From: Bdellovibrionales bacterium
GTDB taxonomy: Bacteria > Bdellovibrionota > UBA1018 > CAIMNF01
NCBI GenBank assembly: GCA_947457605.1
Contig: CANGWP010000073.1
Location: forward strand, 1 to 10,598
Direction of reading: 5' to 3'
DNA length: 10,598 nucleotides
The position numbers were made by a program, and so were the translations under genes. Under the pieces are notes generated by a model. It worked only from the letters and a program-made list of their open reading frames with translations, was not told where the DNA came from and did not search any database. How positions within the stretch are numbered: position 1 is the first letter of the stretch; each line of letters begins with the position of its first letter. Positions 1-7,349 of the stretch are shown here, one piece after another.

Positions 1-506
1 AACTCCGGTGGCTCGGGCTTTTCGGGACGGATGGAGCCGAATTCGTTCGCCCAATAAAAGGGGCAGCGCTCCCGTCCGGTTCCTGCGCGAGCGATTCCCA
101 TCTGATGAAATTGGGGATGCATCATGTTCCGCAGGTGAGTGGGCGATTTCGAGAATTGAAGAAATGTGTCGGTGGCCCCGCCAAACCCGCACGCGATGTT
201 TTCGCCCGCGAAGGTGTAGCTTGAGTATCCAAGACCTTTCATTCGCTGAAACGGAGTCTGTTGGTTTACTGGTCCGTAGTGGGTCAGGAAATCCATTCCA
301 GCCATCCAAGTGCTGTGATTGCGAGCTGCAAGCATGAGCGTTGGCTCAAGCTCAAGTCTTGGAAGACTCAGGTGCTCACGGAACGTGTTGATGATTCCAA
401 AAAATCGCGATTCCTCAACCCCAAGACCCTGACTCTCTGCTTCGGCAAATGCAGTACTGCAAAAAAGGCACGCAAACAGCGACCCTAAACGCAATGATGA
501 TTTCAT
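1..506 (-). CDS. Secreted CAP-domain (SCP/PR1/YkwD-like) protein, 3' end beyond the window
   Basis: Reading the minus strand from the ATG at 506 gives 168 codons without a stop up to the left edge, so the C-terminus is missing. Residues 1-21 form a Sec signal peptide: basic start, hydrophobic core, and AFA before E22 as a signal peptidase I site. The rest follows the CAP/YkwD fold: N40/R43 in the first helix, an A-A-R-N-H-S-T-W-M helix at 60-68, H76, the GEN motif at 101-103, S121/H124/N127 in the S-P-T-H-L-R-N-M-M-H-P segment, and Y151-W152 near the visible end. H76, E102 and H124 sit where CAP cavity residues usually lie. A purine-rich AAAGGGGGG lies 7 nt upstream of the ATG. CAP proteins act outside the cytoplasm; bacterial ones have few assigned activities, so the substrate is unknown. 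The opposite-strand reading here has poor codon quality and no recognisable domain. Confidence 0.85.
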   Translation of the reverse strand, partial: MKSSLRLGSLFACLFCSTAFAEAESQGLGVEESRFFGIINTFREHLSLPRLELEPTLMLAARNHSTWMAGMDFLTHYGPVNQQTPFQRMKGLGYSSYTFAGENIACGFGGATDTFLQFSKSPTHLRNMMHPQFHQMGIARAGTGRERCPFYWANEFGSIRPEKPEPPE

Positions 507-577
507 GCGACGACCCCCCTTTGAGCCTCACGGCTAGGAGGTCTACCTTTTGCTCAGCATGGAGTAAAGGAAATTCA

Positions 578-605
578 TTGACAAAGTGCCCTATTCGTGT
601 GAAAC
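578..605 (+). promoter_or_regulatory. Weak putative promoter for the cysteine-rich lipoprotein gene
   Basis: A consensus -35 hexamer TTGACA lies at 578-583. With a 16-nt spacer the best -10 is TGAAAC at 600-605, which matches only 3 of 6 consensus bases. On the minus strand the same bases read TTGTCA (584-579), a plausible -35 for the divergent CAP gene, again with only a weak -10 (CATGCT, 561-556). The 127-bp gap between the two genes must hold both promoters, but only the -35 part is convincing. Confidence 0.3.
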
Positions 606-633
606 GTCGTGTCGTGAATTTGGGGGTGTTGGA

Positions 634-1287
634 ATGAGAATCAGCTTTGCGAGCGTTTGTGTTTTGGGTTTGGTCTTCGGTTGCGGATCGCGGGTGATGG
701 ACTACGCTGCTCAAGAAAAGAGTGAAGAACGTCCGGCAGACTCGGGTTCCTTCCGAAGAGCCAATCAGCCATTTCAACCTGTGATCGGGATTGATGGCAA
801 GTGGGCAAGCTCTTGTGTGTCTCATCCCCTGAAGTCCAGTGTCTTTTTTAAAGAGTTCCTTGAGTTGGACGAAGGGCGAATTCATCGGACCCAGCGAGTG
901 GCGCTGGATAAATTTTGCGCGCAAATTCTCTATCAACAGGAAACCGAATCAACAAACGTGATTTCCGGAAGAGGTGAGTACTCAGAGACAAGGGAGGGTG
1001 TGACCTTATTGCCTTTCGGCGCGGTTGGACGGGAGATGTTCAATCGCGGTGGCGTATGTGGCGTACGGGACTGGGAGGCAACCGTCGCTCAGTCCTTTGA
1101 AGACCCGAAGGTTTGCGGTGTTTCCAGGGTAGTATCGGGAAAAATCGAGGTAAGCGATCAAAGCGGGCGACCCAGGATGACGGTAGAAACGTGTGAAAAC
1201 AATCCTTCCCGAAGTTGTTACACGCTTGTCTATGATCAAAGGCCTGCGGCACGAGGCATGCAAAAGCCTGACTTAGCCTTGCGTTGA
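634..1287 (+). CDS. Predicted lipoprotein with six cysteines after the signal
   Basis: The ATG at 634 is chosen because it places a signal sequence at the N-terminus (MRIS, then a hydrophobic stretch ending LVFGC) and a GGGGG purine run 7 nt upstream; an in-frame ATG at 586 would bury this signal. C17 is the likely lipidated residue. The -2 position of the lipobox is F, which is atypical, so Sec secretion without lipidation remains possible. The mature 217-residue precursor has a polar tether to about residue 47, then a compact domain starting GKWASSC. Six cysteines (61, 95, 142, 161, 187, 195) could form three disulfides, which fits the periplasm or cell surface. The spaced G-K-W-x-S-S-C, later F-C and G-x-G-x-Y pattern recalls small lipocalin-like beta-barrel domains common in predatory deltaproteobacteria; this is an impression, not a family assignment. 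The 3' end overlaps the convergent rhodanese by 15 bp. Confidence 0.8.
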   Translation: MRISFASVCVLGLVFGCGSRVMDYAAQEKSEERPADSGSFRRANQPFQPVIGIDGKWASSCVSHPLKSSVFFKEFLELDEGRIHRTQRVALDKFCAQILYQQETESTNVISGRGEYSETREGVTLLPFGAVGREMFNRGGVCGVRDWEATVAQSFEDPKVCGVSRVVSGKIEVSDQSGRPRMTVETCENNPSRSCYTLVYDQRPAARGMQKPDLALR

Positions 1288-1596
1288 AATCTTGAATCCG
1301 TGGTCCTGCCAATCGGGGAATCCGCCACCGTCGACACACATCAGGTTCTTTGCGCCGAGTGTCTCAAGGATCTGGCACGCGGTGATTGCGCGTCCGCCTG
1401 CCCGGCAGTAGATGTACACGGTTTTGTATTTTTTCAAAGATTCATAATGATTCATCACCAGGTCAAATGGGATGTTTTTTGATCCGGGAACATGGCCCTC
1501 CGCGAACTCTCCCGGCGTGCGAACATCCAGAATGATCTCGTCGGATTTTGGATTCTGATAGGCAGCATGGAGTTCAGGAATGGATATGGATTTCAT
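1273..1596 (-). CDS. Single-domain rhodanese-like sulfurtransferase
   Basis: The 107-residue protein is one complete rhodanese domain without a signal peptide, so it is probably cytoplasmic. LDVRTPGEFAEGHVPGSKNIP (residues 23-43) is the conserved CH2-type segment. IYCRAGGRA places the active-site cysteine at C64 in a six-residue C-R-A-G-G-R loop, the size expected for sulfur, not phosphate, substrates. G-G-F-P-D-W near residues 90-95 matches the C-terminal G-G...W signature. The family moves a sulfane sulfur from a donor such as thiosulfate or a persulfide to a thiol acceptor; the donor and acceptor here are unknown. AAGGAT lies 7 nt before the ATG. The gene is divergent from gatC with an 84-bp gap and tail-to-tail with the lipoprotein. 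Similarity to GlpE/PspE-type proteins is general; I would not assign either symbol. Confidence 0.92.
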   Translation of the reverse strand: MKSISIPELHAAYQNPKSDEIILDVRTPGEFAEGHVPGSKNIPFDLVMNHYESLKKYKTVYIYCRAGGRAITACQILETLGAKNLMCVDGGGFPDWQDHGFKISTQG

Positions 1597-1606
1597 GGTT
1601 TGATCC

Positions 1607-1635
1607 TTATCACAAACAACCTCGGGATTTATAAC
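1607..1635 (+). promoter_or_regulatory. Putative sigma70-type promoter of the gatCAB operon
   Basis: TTATCA (1607-1612, 4 of 6 matches to TTGACA) and TATAAC (1630-1635, 5 of 6 matches to TATAAT) are separated by 17 nt. The start of transcription would fall near 1642, giving a leader of about 39 nt before gatC. On the minus strand the same AT-rich block reads TATAAA (1633-1628) and could be the -10 of the divergent rhodanese gene, although no good -35 is seen for it. If both are used, the two promoters share one -10 region. Confidence 0.5.
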
Positions 1636-1680
1636 AAATTGTTCGTCATTTCCGCACCTTTATGGCAATTTCATGGGCCT

Positions 1681-1983
1681 ATGGCCGACATCAATGATGC
1701 CTTGATCCGGAAAGTTGCGGAACTGTCCCGTCTGAAACTTGAGGACGGTGAGATCGGGAATTACGTCATCTCCATTGGCGAGATTTTGAATCATGTGAAT
1801 CAGCTTACTCGAGTGAATACGGACGGGGTTGAGCCGATGTTTTATGGGATCGACGATTCGCTTCGCTTGCGTGAGGACCGGGTTCGGGAGTTTCCTGCCG
1901 ATGAAGAGGGAAATCCGAAAATCCTGAAGCATGCGCCCTCGGTTGAGGATGGGGGATTCAAAGTCCCTCAAATCGTGGGGTAG
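1681..1983 (+). CDS. gatC: Asp-tRNA(Asn)/Glu-tRNA(Gln) amidotransferase subunit C
   Basis: GatC wraps around GatA and GatB and stabilises the complex that converts misacylated Glu-tRNA(Gln) and/or Asp-tRNA(Asn) to the amidated forms in the cytoplasm. The 100-residue product has the family's usual length. It shows the N-terminal helix V-A-E-L-S-R-L-K-L, the G-V-E-P-M segment, L-R-E-D-R-V, and the closing A-P-S-V-E-D-G-G-F-K-V-P-Q-I-V. The ATG at 1681 gives the family-length protein; an in-frame reading open to 1492 has no GatC-like sequence before this point and overlaps the rhodanese gene. No clear Shine-Dalgarno sequence precedes the ATG (GGG lies only 3 nt away), which suggests weak initiation or another signal. 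gatA follows 11 bp after the stop. Confidence 0.95.
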   Translation: MADINDALIRKVAELSRLKLEDGEIGNYVISIGEILNHVNQLTRVNTDGVEPMFYGIDDSLRLREDRVREFPADEEGNPKILKHAPSVEDGGFKVPQIVG

Positions 1984-1994
1984 GGCTTGTGATT

Positions 1995-3464
1995 ATGAAT
2001 TCTCTCACCTCCATCCGTGAAATTCATGATTCCTTCGATGAGGGCTTGAGCGATCCGCTTTCGCTGACCGAATCTTTTTTCACCCGCATCAAAGAAAGCC
2101 CGCACAACGCTTACATCACGCTTTGTGAAGACCGGGCGCTCAAGCAAGCAGAGGTGCTGCGGTTAAATCTAAAAACCAAATTTCAGGGAAAGGTTCCGCG
2201 CGCGAGTCATCCGCTTTTTGGAATTCCGCTTGGAATCAAGGATGTGCTCACCATGGATGGAATTCGCACGACCTGCGCATCCAAAGTGCTTCAAAACTAC
2301 ATTCCGCCCTTTACCGCAACCGCGGTCGAAAGACTCGAGGTTGCGGGCGCCATATCACTTGGAAAATTGAATATGGATGAATTTGCCATGGGAAGCTCAA
2401 ATGAGAACTCCGCCTTCGGGCCGGTGCTTCACCCGACTCATCCGGATCGGGTCCCCGGGGGCTCAAGCGGAGGATCCGGAACCGCAGTTGCCGCTGATCT
2501 CTGTGTTGCGGCACTGGGGACGGATACGGGAGGCTCCATTCGTTTGCCTGCATCGTTTTGCGGAGTGGTGGGGCTTAAGCCCACCTATGGACGGATTTCG
2601 CGCTATGGTCAGATTGCCTTTGCATCCTCGCTCGATCAGATCGGTCCCATGACGAGAACTGTTCGTGATGCCGGCGTTTTGGCCAAGGTGATGGCAGGAG
2701 TCGATCCATTCGATTCCACAACGTCTGATCGACCAGTGGAGGATTGGGGTGCGGTGGTGGATCACGCGAGGTTGGATTCCGGAAGCTTGAAGGGGCTCAG
2801 GGTGGGGATTCCTTCGGAATACTTCATCGACGGAATTGATCCCGAGGTCAGATCCGCGATTGAGCGCGCGATCGAATTTCTAAAATCCGAAGGGGCCGCC
2901 GTGGTTCCTGTTTCACTTCCTCACACGCAGTATGCGGTATCCACGTATTATGTGATCGCCGTGAGTGAGGCTTCCTCGAATCTGTCGCGATTTGATGGTG
3001 TTCGTTTCGGAATGCGCCCGGAGGAGGCGATGAAATCCTCTTCTCTCACCGATTTTTACAAGCAGGTGAGGTCGCTTTTTGGTGCGGAGGTGAAGCGAAG
3101 GATCATGCTAGGGACTTTTGCCCTTTCGAGCGGGTACTTTGAAGCCTACTACCGGAAGGCAGCTCAAGTGCGAAGACTCATGAGGGGGGATTTCGAACGC
3201 GCATTCCAGTCAGTCGATGTTATGGTTTCGCCGGTCAGTCCCACCACCGCATTCAAGCTCGGAGAAAAAGCGAAGAATCCGCTTCAGATGTATCTTACCG
3301 ATATCTTCACCATTCCCGCCTCTCTTGCGGGGCTTCCGGCCATGAGTGTTCCGGTGGGGAAGGATCAGCTCGGTCTATCGATTGGAATGCACCTGATTGC
3401 TCCGCGATTTGAGGAGAGCACCTTGCTACGGGTGGCAAGTCGTCTGGAGGGAAAGACATCATGA
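1995..3464 (+). CDS. gatA: Asp-tRNA(Asn)/Glu-tRNA(Gln) amidotransferase subunit A (glutaminase/amidase)
   Basis: GatA hydrolyses glutamine to supply ammonia, which is channelled to GatB. The 489-residue protein has the normal length and the complete amidase-signature core. The Ser-cisSer-Lys triad can be placed: K82 in PLGIKDV, S157 in the GGSSGGSG loop, and S181 in DTGGSIRLPAS. A GTG at 1989 is also in frame, but ATG 1995 is preferred because AGGG at 1982-1985, overlapping the gatC stop codon, is 9 nt upstream of it and only 3 nt from the GTG. The stop codon overlaps the gatB start (ATGA), so translation of A and B is probably coupled, which suits a complex with equal subunit numbers. Confidence 0.97.
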   Translation: MNSLTSIREIHDSFDEGLSDPLSLTESFFTRIKESPHNAYITLCEDRALKQAEVLRLNLKTKFQGKVPRASHPLFGIPLGIKDVLTMDGIRTTCASKVLQNYIPPFTATAVERLEVAGAISLGKLNMDEFAMGSSNENSAFGPVLHPTHPDRVPGGSSGGSGTAVAADLCVAALGTDTGGSIRLPASFCGVVGLKPTYGRISRYGQIAFASSLDQIGPMTRTVRDAGVLAKVMAGVDPFDSTTSDRPVEDWGAVVDHARLDSGSLKGLRVGIPSEYFIDGIDPEVRSAIERAIEFLKSEGAAVVPVSLPHTQYAVSTYYVIAVSEASSNLSRFDGVRFGMRPEEAMKSSSLTDFYKQVRSLFGAEVKRRIMLGTFALSSGYFEAYYRKAAQVRRLMRGDFERAFQSVDVMVSPVSPTTAFKLGEKAKNPLQMYLTDIFTIPASLAGLPAMSVPVGKDQLGLSIGMHLIAPRFEESTLLRVASRLEGKTS

Positions 3465-4966
3465 GCCTGACCTGCCTTGGTGTACCTGTGGATGTGAATA
3501 CGGAATTTGAGGCTGTGATCGGCCTTGAAGTGCATGTCCAGCTGGCGACCGATTCAAAGATTTTCTCTTCCGCTCGTGCAAGGCCTGAGTCCGGAAACTC
3601 GGTTGCGGACGAGGCAGTGAACAAAAACACGACTCCCGTTTGCGCCGGACATCCCGGAACGCTTCCCGTCCTGAATGAAAAGGCAGTGGGCCATGCCGTC
3701 AGAGCAGGGCTTGCAACCGGTTGCAGAATCAATCTGAAGAGCATTTTTGCGAGAAAACATTATTTTTATCCGGATTCGCCGAAGGGTTATCAGATTTCGC
3801 AGTATGATCTCCCTCTTTGTGAAAAAGGATTCCTCGACATCGAACTCGGCGAGGAAGGCGAGATCACAAAACGCATTGGAATCACCAGAATCCACATGGA
3901 AGAAGATGCGGGAAAAAGCCTCCATCTGCATGGGTACAGTCTTGTAAACCTGAATCGCGCTGGAGTTCCACTGATTGAGGTTGTGAGTGAGCCCGAAATG
4001 CGGTCTCCGCTTGAGGCCGGGGCCTATCTTCGAAAACTCTATGCGATTGTCACCGCGATCGGAGTTTGTGATGGAAATCTTCAGGAGGGAAACTTCCGGT
4101 GTGATGCAAACGTGTCCATCCGGCCAAAAGGGGTGAGTGGATTCGGCACCCGTGCTGAGATCAAGAATGTGAACTCCTTTCGCTTTGTCGAAAAAGCGAT
4201 CGAGTACGAAATTGAGCGGCAGCGGCAGGTGATTCTTTCGGGTGGAACGCTCGTGCAGGAAACCCGTCTTTATGATTCTCAAAAGAACCGGACCTTTTCG
4301 ATGAGGACGAAGGAAGAGGCCGAGGATTATCGCTACTTTCCGGATCCCGATCTTCCGCCCCTGGTTTTATCTGCTGAAACGGTTGACGCGATTCGTACGG
4401 CACTGCCCGAACTTCCGGATCAGAAACGCGATCGCTATATGCGCGATTACGGCTTGCGTAGGTTTGATGCGATTCTTCTTTCATCCGCCTCGAATTGGGG
4501 ACGGATGTTTGAAGAGAGCGTAATGTTTGCCGGAAAAGAACAAGGAAAGATTCTTGCAAATCTCATGATCGGAGAAGGAATGCGCCTTGTTTCGGAGGCG
4601 GAGGCGAATCCGGATGTGCAGAACGCAGGGTTCACTGCAAAGCAATTTTCGGATCTTGCAAAGGCCGTGTCCGATCAAACGGTGTCGATGACTGCGGCAA
4701 AGCAGGTGCTTGCGATCGCCTTCAAGGAGGGCGCAGAAGTGGGAGCGATCATTGACCGAGAGGGACTTAGGCAGGTGAGCGATCTTACCGCGCTTGAGCC
4801 TGTGATCGAAGAGATCATCGCGAAGAACCCGAAGCAGGCCGAAGAGTTTCGTTCCGGAAAAGAAAAGGTACTTGGATTTTTTGTGGGGCAAGCGATGAAA
4901 GCAACACAGGGCAAGGCCAATCCCGCATTGCTGCAGGAACTGGTCGTGAAGAAGTTGAAAGGGTGA
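3461..4966 (+). CDS. gatB: Asp-tRNA(Asn)/Glu-tRNA(Gln) amidotransferase subunit B
   Basis: GatB binds the misacylated tRNA, activates the acyl carboxylate with ATP and receives ammonia from GatA. Family signatures are intact: VIGLEVHVQL (19-28), HPGTLPVLN, ARKHYFYPDSPKGYQISQYD, RIHMEEDAGKSLH, LNRAGVPLIEVVSEPEM, EIKNVNSFR and DYRYFPDPDLPP. The C-terminal tail ending in A-N-P-A-L-L-Q-E-L is the tRNA-contacting Yqey/GatB tail domain. At 501 residues it is a little longer than the usual 475-480, partly because 14-15 residues precede the usual start of the domain. GGAGG at 3446-3450 lies 10 nt upstream of the ATG, and ATGA overlaps the gatA stop. In the segment usually written N-x-x-x-C-P-V-C, this protein has T-T-P-V-C, so only one of the two cysteines is present. 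Confidence 0.97.
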   Translation: MSLTCLGVPVDVNTEFEAVIGLEVHVQLATDSKIFSSARARPESGNSVADEAVNKNTTPVCAGHPGTLPVLNEKAVGHAVRAGLATGCRINLKSIFARKHYFYPDSPKGYQISQYDLPLCEKGFLDIELGEEGEITKRIGITRIHMEEDAGKSLHLHGYSLVNLNRAGVPLIEVVSEPEMRSPLEAGAYLRKLYAIVTAIGVCDGNLQEGNFRCDANVSIRPKGVSGFGTRAEIKNVNSFRFVEKAIEYEIERQRQVILSGGTLVQETRLYDSQKNRTFSMRTKEEAEDYRYFPDPDLPPLVLSAETVDAIRTALPELPDQKRDRYMRDYGLRRFDAILLSSASNWGRMFEESVMFAGKEQGKILANLMIGEGMRLVSEAEANPDVQNAGFTAKQFSDLAKAVSDQTVSMTAAKQVLAIAFKEGAEVGAIIDREGLRQVSDLTALEPVIEEIIAKNPKQAEEFRSGKEKVLGFFVGQAMKATQGKANPALLQELVVKKLKG

Positions 4967-4968
4967 AT

Positions 4969-7332
4969 ATGAAGAAGATCATGAAGGTGTTTGGAGTTCT
5001 GGCTGCGGTGATCTTGGTGGCGCTGCTGACCATCCCGTTTTTTGTGAATGTGGACAAGTTTCGCCCGGAGATTGTGAAGGCCGTAAACTCGAAGCTGAGT
5101 GGCAGTCTTGAACTCGGGAAGCTTAGCTTAAGCCTCTGGGGTCGAGTCCATGTTGGAGTGGATGGATTGAAAGTGACGGATTCCAAGGGGGCGCCGGTAC
5201 TTTCGGTAAAGGATGCCGCATTTGATATGCCCTACCTTTCGGTGATCTCGGGCTCGCCACTCATCACCATCGGAATGAAGGAACCTGAAATCCGGGTTCT
5301 AAAGGACAAGGAGGGCAAGCTCAATGTCATGACTCTCATGAAGTCCGAGCGTGCAGCAAGCGCAGCCGGAAAGGATCAGAAAAAGGAGTCGACTCCTTCA
5401 GGTCAAGTCGAATTGCCCGGGCTCGCCGTGAACGCGCATTTCGGAATCTCAATTGAGAATGCGAAGCTGGTTTACAAGGATCAGGCGATGGATCTGACCA
5501 ATACCGTCGATCGCCTGAATGTTCGGGTAAAGGATTTCTCGCTCTCCCGAAAAACCGAGATGGAAGTTTGGGCCGATCTCAAAACCAAAATGGGGACTGA
5601 TCTTGAGCTCGAAGGACCGCTTACTTTCAAGATGGCCCTTACTCCTGAGATTTCAGGGGGCGAATTCAAAAAGGCAACGGTTGAGGCGGATTTTTCCGCG
5701 GATGACCTTTCCATCCGAAAAGGTGAATTGTTTACAAAGAAAAAGGGAGTTCCGACACGGCTTGATTTCAGCGCAACTCTCGATACTTCAGCGCTGACTT
5801 TGAAAGAAGCGATGATCCGCTTTCACAATGCCGAGATTCTGCTCTCGGGGATCTTCCACAAGGATCAGGGTGCCGATTTCAAATTCGAAGCAAAGCCTGT
5901 GGATCTGAAGCCCTGGAATGAGCTCGTCCCGATGTTGAAGGAATATGAGCTCGAAGGAAAACTCGGACTGAAGGGCGGGCTCAGGGGAAAGTCAGAGTCG
6001 CTTCAGTATGAGGCGATGGTGAATGTGGATGGATTGTCGGCAAAGGGACCGATGCTGAAAGCAAAACCGGTGCTACACGGGTCAATTCATGTTTTGACCG
6101 ACCAGATTGAAAAACTTGCGCTTGAACTCAAGGCCCCCGGAAACGGTTTGACCTTGGATGCCAAGGTTCGATCCTTTAGCAAGCCCCAGGTGGTCTTTTC
6201 TTTGAATTCTCCAAAAGGAATGGATCTGGATCAGTGGGTGGAATTTCCAGCAGATGGTGCCGGTGCAAAGGCATCCAAAGAATCCGCCGCTGCATCGGAT
6301 GCAAAGTCTGGAGCCCAAACCAAGGAAGAGGACCTTGATGCACTTTTGGATCCACTTCGCAAAAACGAGATCGCTCGTGACCTTGCTTTGGATGGAAGTG
6401 TGTCGATTGCCTTCCTGAAGGCGAAGGGATTCCGCATGGATGATCTCCGTACCAAAATCCAGATGAAGAATCTCGTCGCCGCCCTAAGCGACATCAAGCT
6501 CAAGATGTATGATGGAACCATGGGCGGAAACTTCTCGGTGGATCTAAAACCGAAGGAACCTTTTTATTCGATGAACTTCACTGTCGCCGGGTTCGACATG
6601 CAGAAGGCGGTGGAATCCCAGTTTCAATCCTTCAAAAACACATTGACCGGAGTCTTGAGTGCATCCATCCAGGGGAGTGGCGCAAGCTTCAATTCAAAGG
6701 CTGCGAAACGGCAGCTCAAGATGAAGGGAAGTTTCAAGGTGGTGAATGCATCCTTCCGGTCCATGGACATTGCCAAGATGGCAAATGAGGCGATCTCGGG
6801 CTCCTTGGGCAAAATTGCAGACAAGGTGCCGGTGCTGAAGGGAAAGAGTCTTAAGGTCAATTCAAATGCGGATTCAAAGTATGAACTGATTTCCGGATCT
6901 TTTACGATCCAGAACGGATCCCTTGAGGCACCCGATTTCGTGGCAAAGGCCGCTCCCAAACGAGGCGTGGATCTAAAGGGCTTTACGCGGATGGGATTGA
7001 TCGATGAATCCCTGGATGCGAAGTGGGAGCTTACGGATACTCAGCGGGTGACTGGTGCGGATCAACTGACGGTGAACATCGCAGGAAAGAACATCCCGAA
7101 CTTTCTTGCGAAATCCGAGAAAGATCCTGTCACTCTTCCGATCACGGTAGGATGCAAATGGAGCGCACCATGCATGAATTACGGACAGGTGCCTGAGTAT
7201 CTTGCGGGAGTTGCCGCAAAGCGACTCGGAAATGTTGCCCAGGATGTCGTTAAACAAAAAGTCCAGGACTCGGTGAAAGGTGCGATCGAGAAGGGGGTTG
7301 GCAATGCGATCAAAGGATTATTTGGCCGCTAA
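4969..7332 (+). CDS. AsmA-family envelope protein
   Basis: The 787-residue product begins with a basic residue run and a single hydrophobic segment (about residues 7-27), followed by the hallmark AsmA opening: N-V-D-K-F-R-P-E-I, then a beta-rich SLELGKLSLSLWGRV segment. This predicts an inner-membrane anchor with a large periplasmic beta-groove domain. AsmA-like proteins act in outer-membrane assembly and, in several members, phospholipid transfer between membranes. Two flexible Ala/Ser/Lys-rich linkers occur at about 126-148 and 428-452. The AsmA C-terminal region (about 560-720) holds repeated M-K-G-S-F-K-V-V-N-A-S-F strands. C729 and C735 near the end are close enough to form a disulfide. 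ATG 4969 is preferred over GTG 4963 because GAAAGGG lies just upstream. It begins 2 bp after the gatB stop. It is longer than E. coli AsmA (about 617 residues), and I cannot say which paralogue it matches. Confidence 0.9.
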   Translation: MKKIMKVFGVLAAVILVALLTIPFFVNVDKFRPEIVKAVNSKLSGSLELGKLSLSLWGRVHVGVDGLKVTDSKGAPVLSVKDAAFDMPYLSVISGSPLITIGMKEPEIRVLKDKEGKLNVMTLMKSERAASAAGKDQKKESTPSGQVELPGLAVNAHFGISIENAKLVYKDQAMDLTNTVDRLNVRVKDFSLSRKTEMEVWADLKTKMGTDLELEGPLTFKMALTPEISGGEFKKATVEADFSADDLSIRKGELFTKKKGVPTRLDFSATLDTSALTLKEAMIRFHNAEILLSGIFHKDQGADFKFEAKPVDLKPWNELVPMLKEYELEGKLGLKGGLRGKSESLQYEAMVNVDGLSAKGPMLKAKPVLHGSIHVLTDQIEKLALELKAPGNGLTLDAKVRSFSKPQVVFSLNSPKGMDLDQWVEFPADGAGAKASKESAAASDAKSGAQTKEEDLDALLDPLRKNEIARDLALDGSVSIAFLKAKGFRMDDLRTKIQMKNLVAALSDIKLKMYDGTMGGNFSVDLKPKEPFYSMNFTVAGFDMQKAVESQFQSFKNTLTGVLSASIQGSGASFNSKAAKRQLKMKGSFKVVNASFRSMDIAKMANEAISGSLGKIADKVPVLKGKSLKVNSNADSKYELISGSFTIQNGSLEAPDFVAKAAPKRGVDLKGFTRMGLIDESLDAKWELTDTQRVTGADQLTVNIAGKNIPNFLAKSEKDPVTLPITVGCKWSAPCMNYGQVPEYLAGVAAKRLGNVAQDVVKQKVQDSVKGAIEKGVGNAIKGLFGR

Positions 7333-7349
7333 AACATGAAGGAAGCATC

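Noticed and set aside
8..337. 109-codon plus-strand open frame at the left edge
   Set aside because: It lies opposite the CAP-domain gene, has no domain, and its Arg/Cys/Ser-rich composition is typical of an antisense shadow.
415..936. 173-codon minus-strand open frame
   Set aside because: It crosses the divergent intergenic gap and lies antisense to the lipoprotein and in another frame of the CAP gene; no signal or family pattern is visible.
1673..1705. Ten-codon open frame overlapping the gatC start
   Set aside because: It is out of frame with gatC and has no ribosome-binding site; short frames like this arise by chance.
3554..4282. 242-codon minus-strand open frame inside gatB
   Set aside because: gatB is unmistakable on the other strand; this frame has no ribosome-binding site of note and no recognisable domain.
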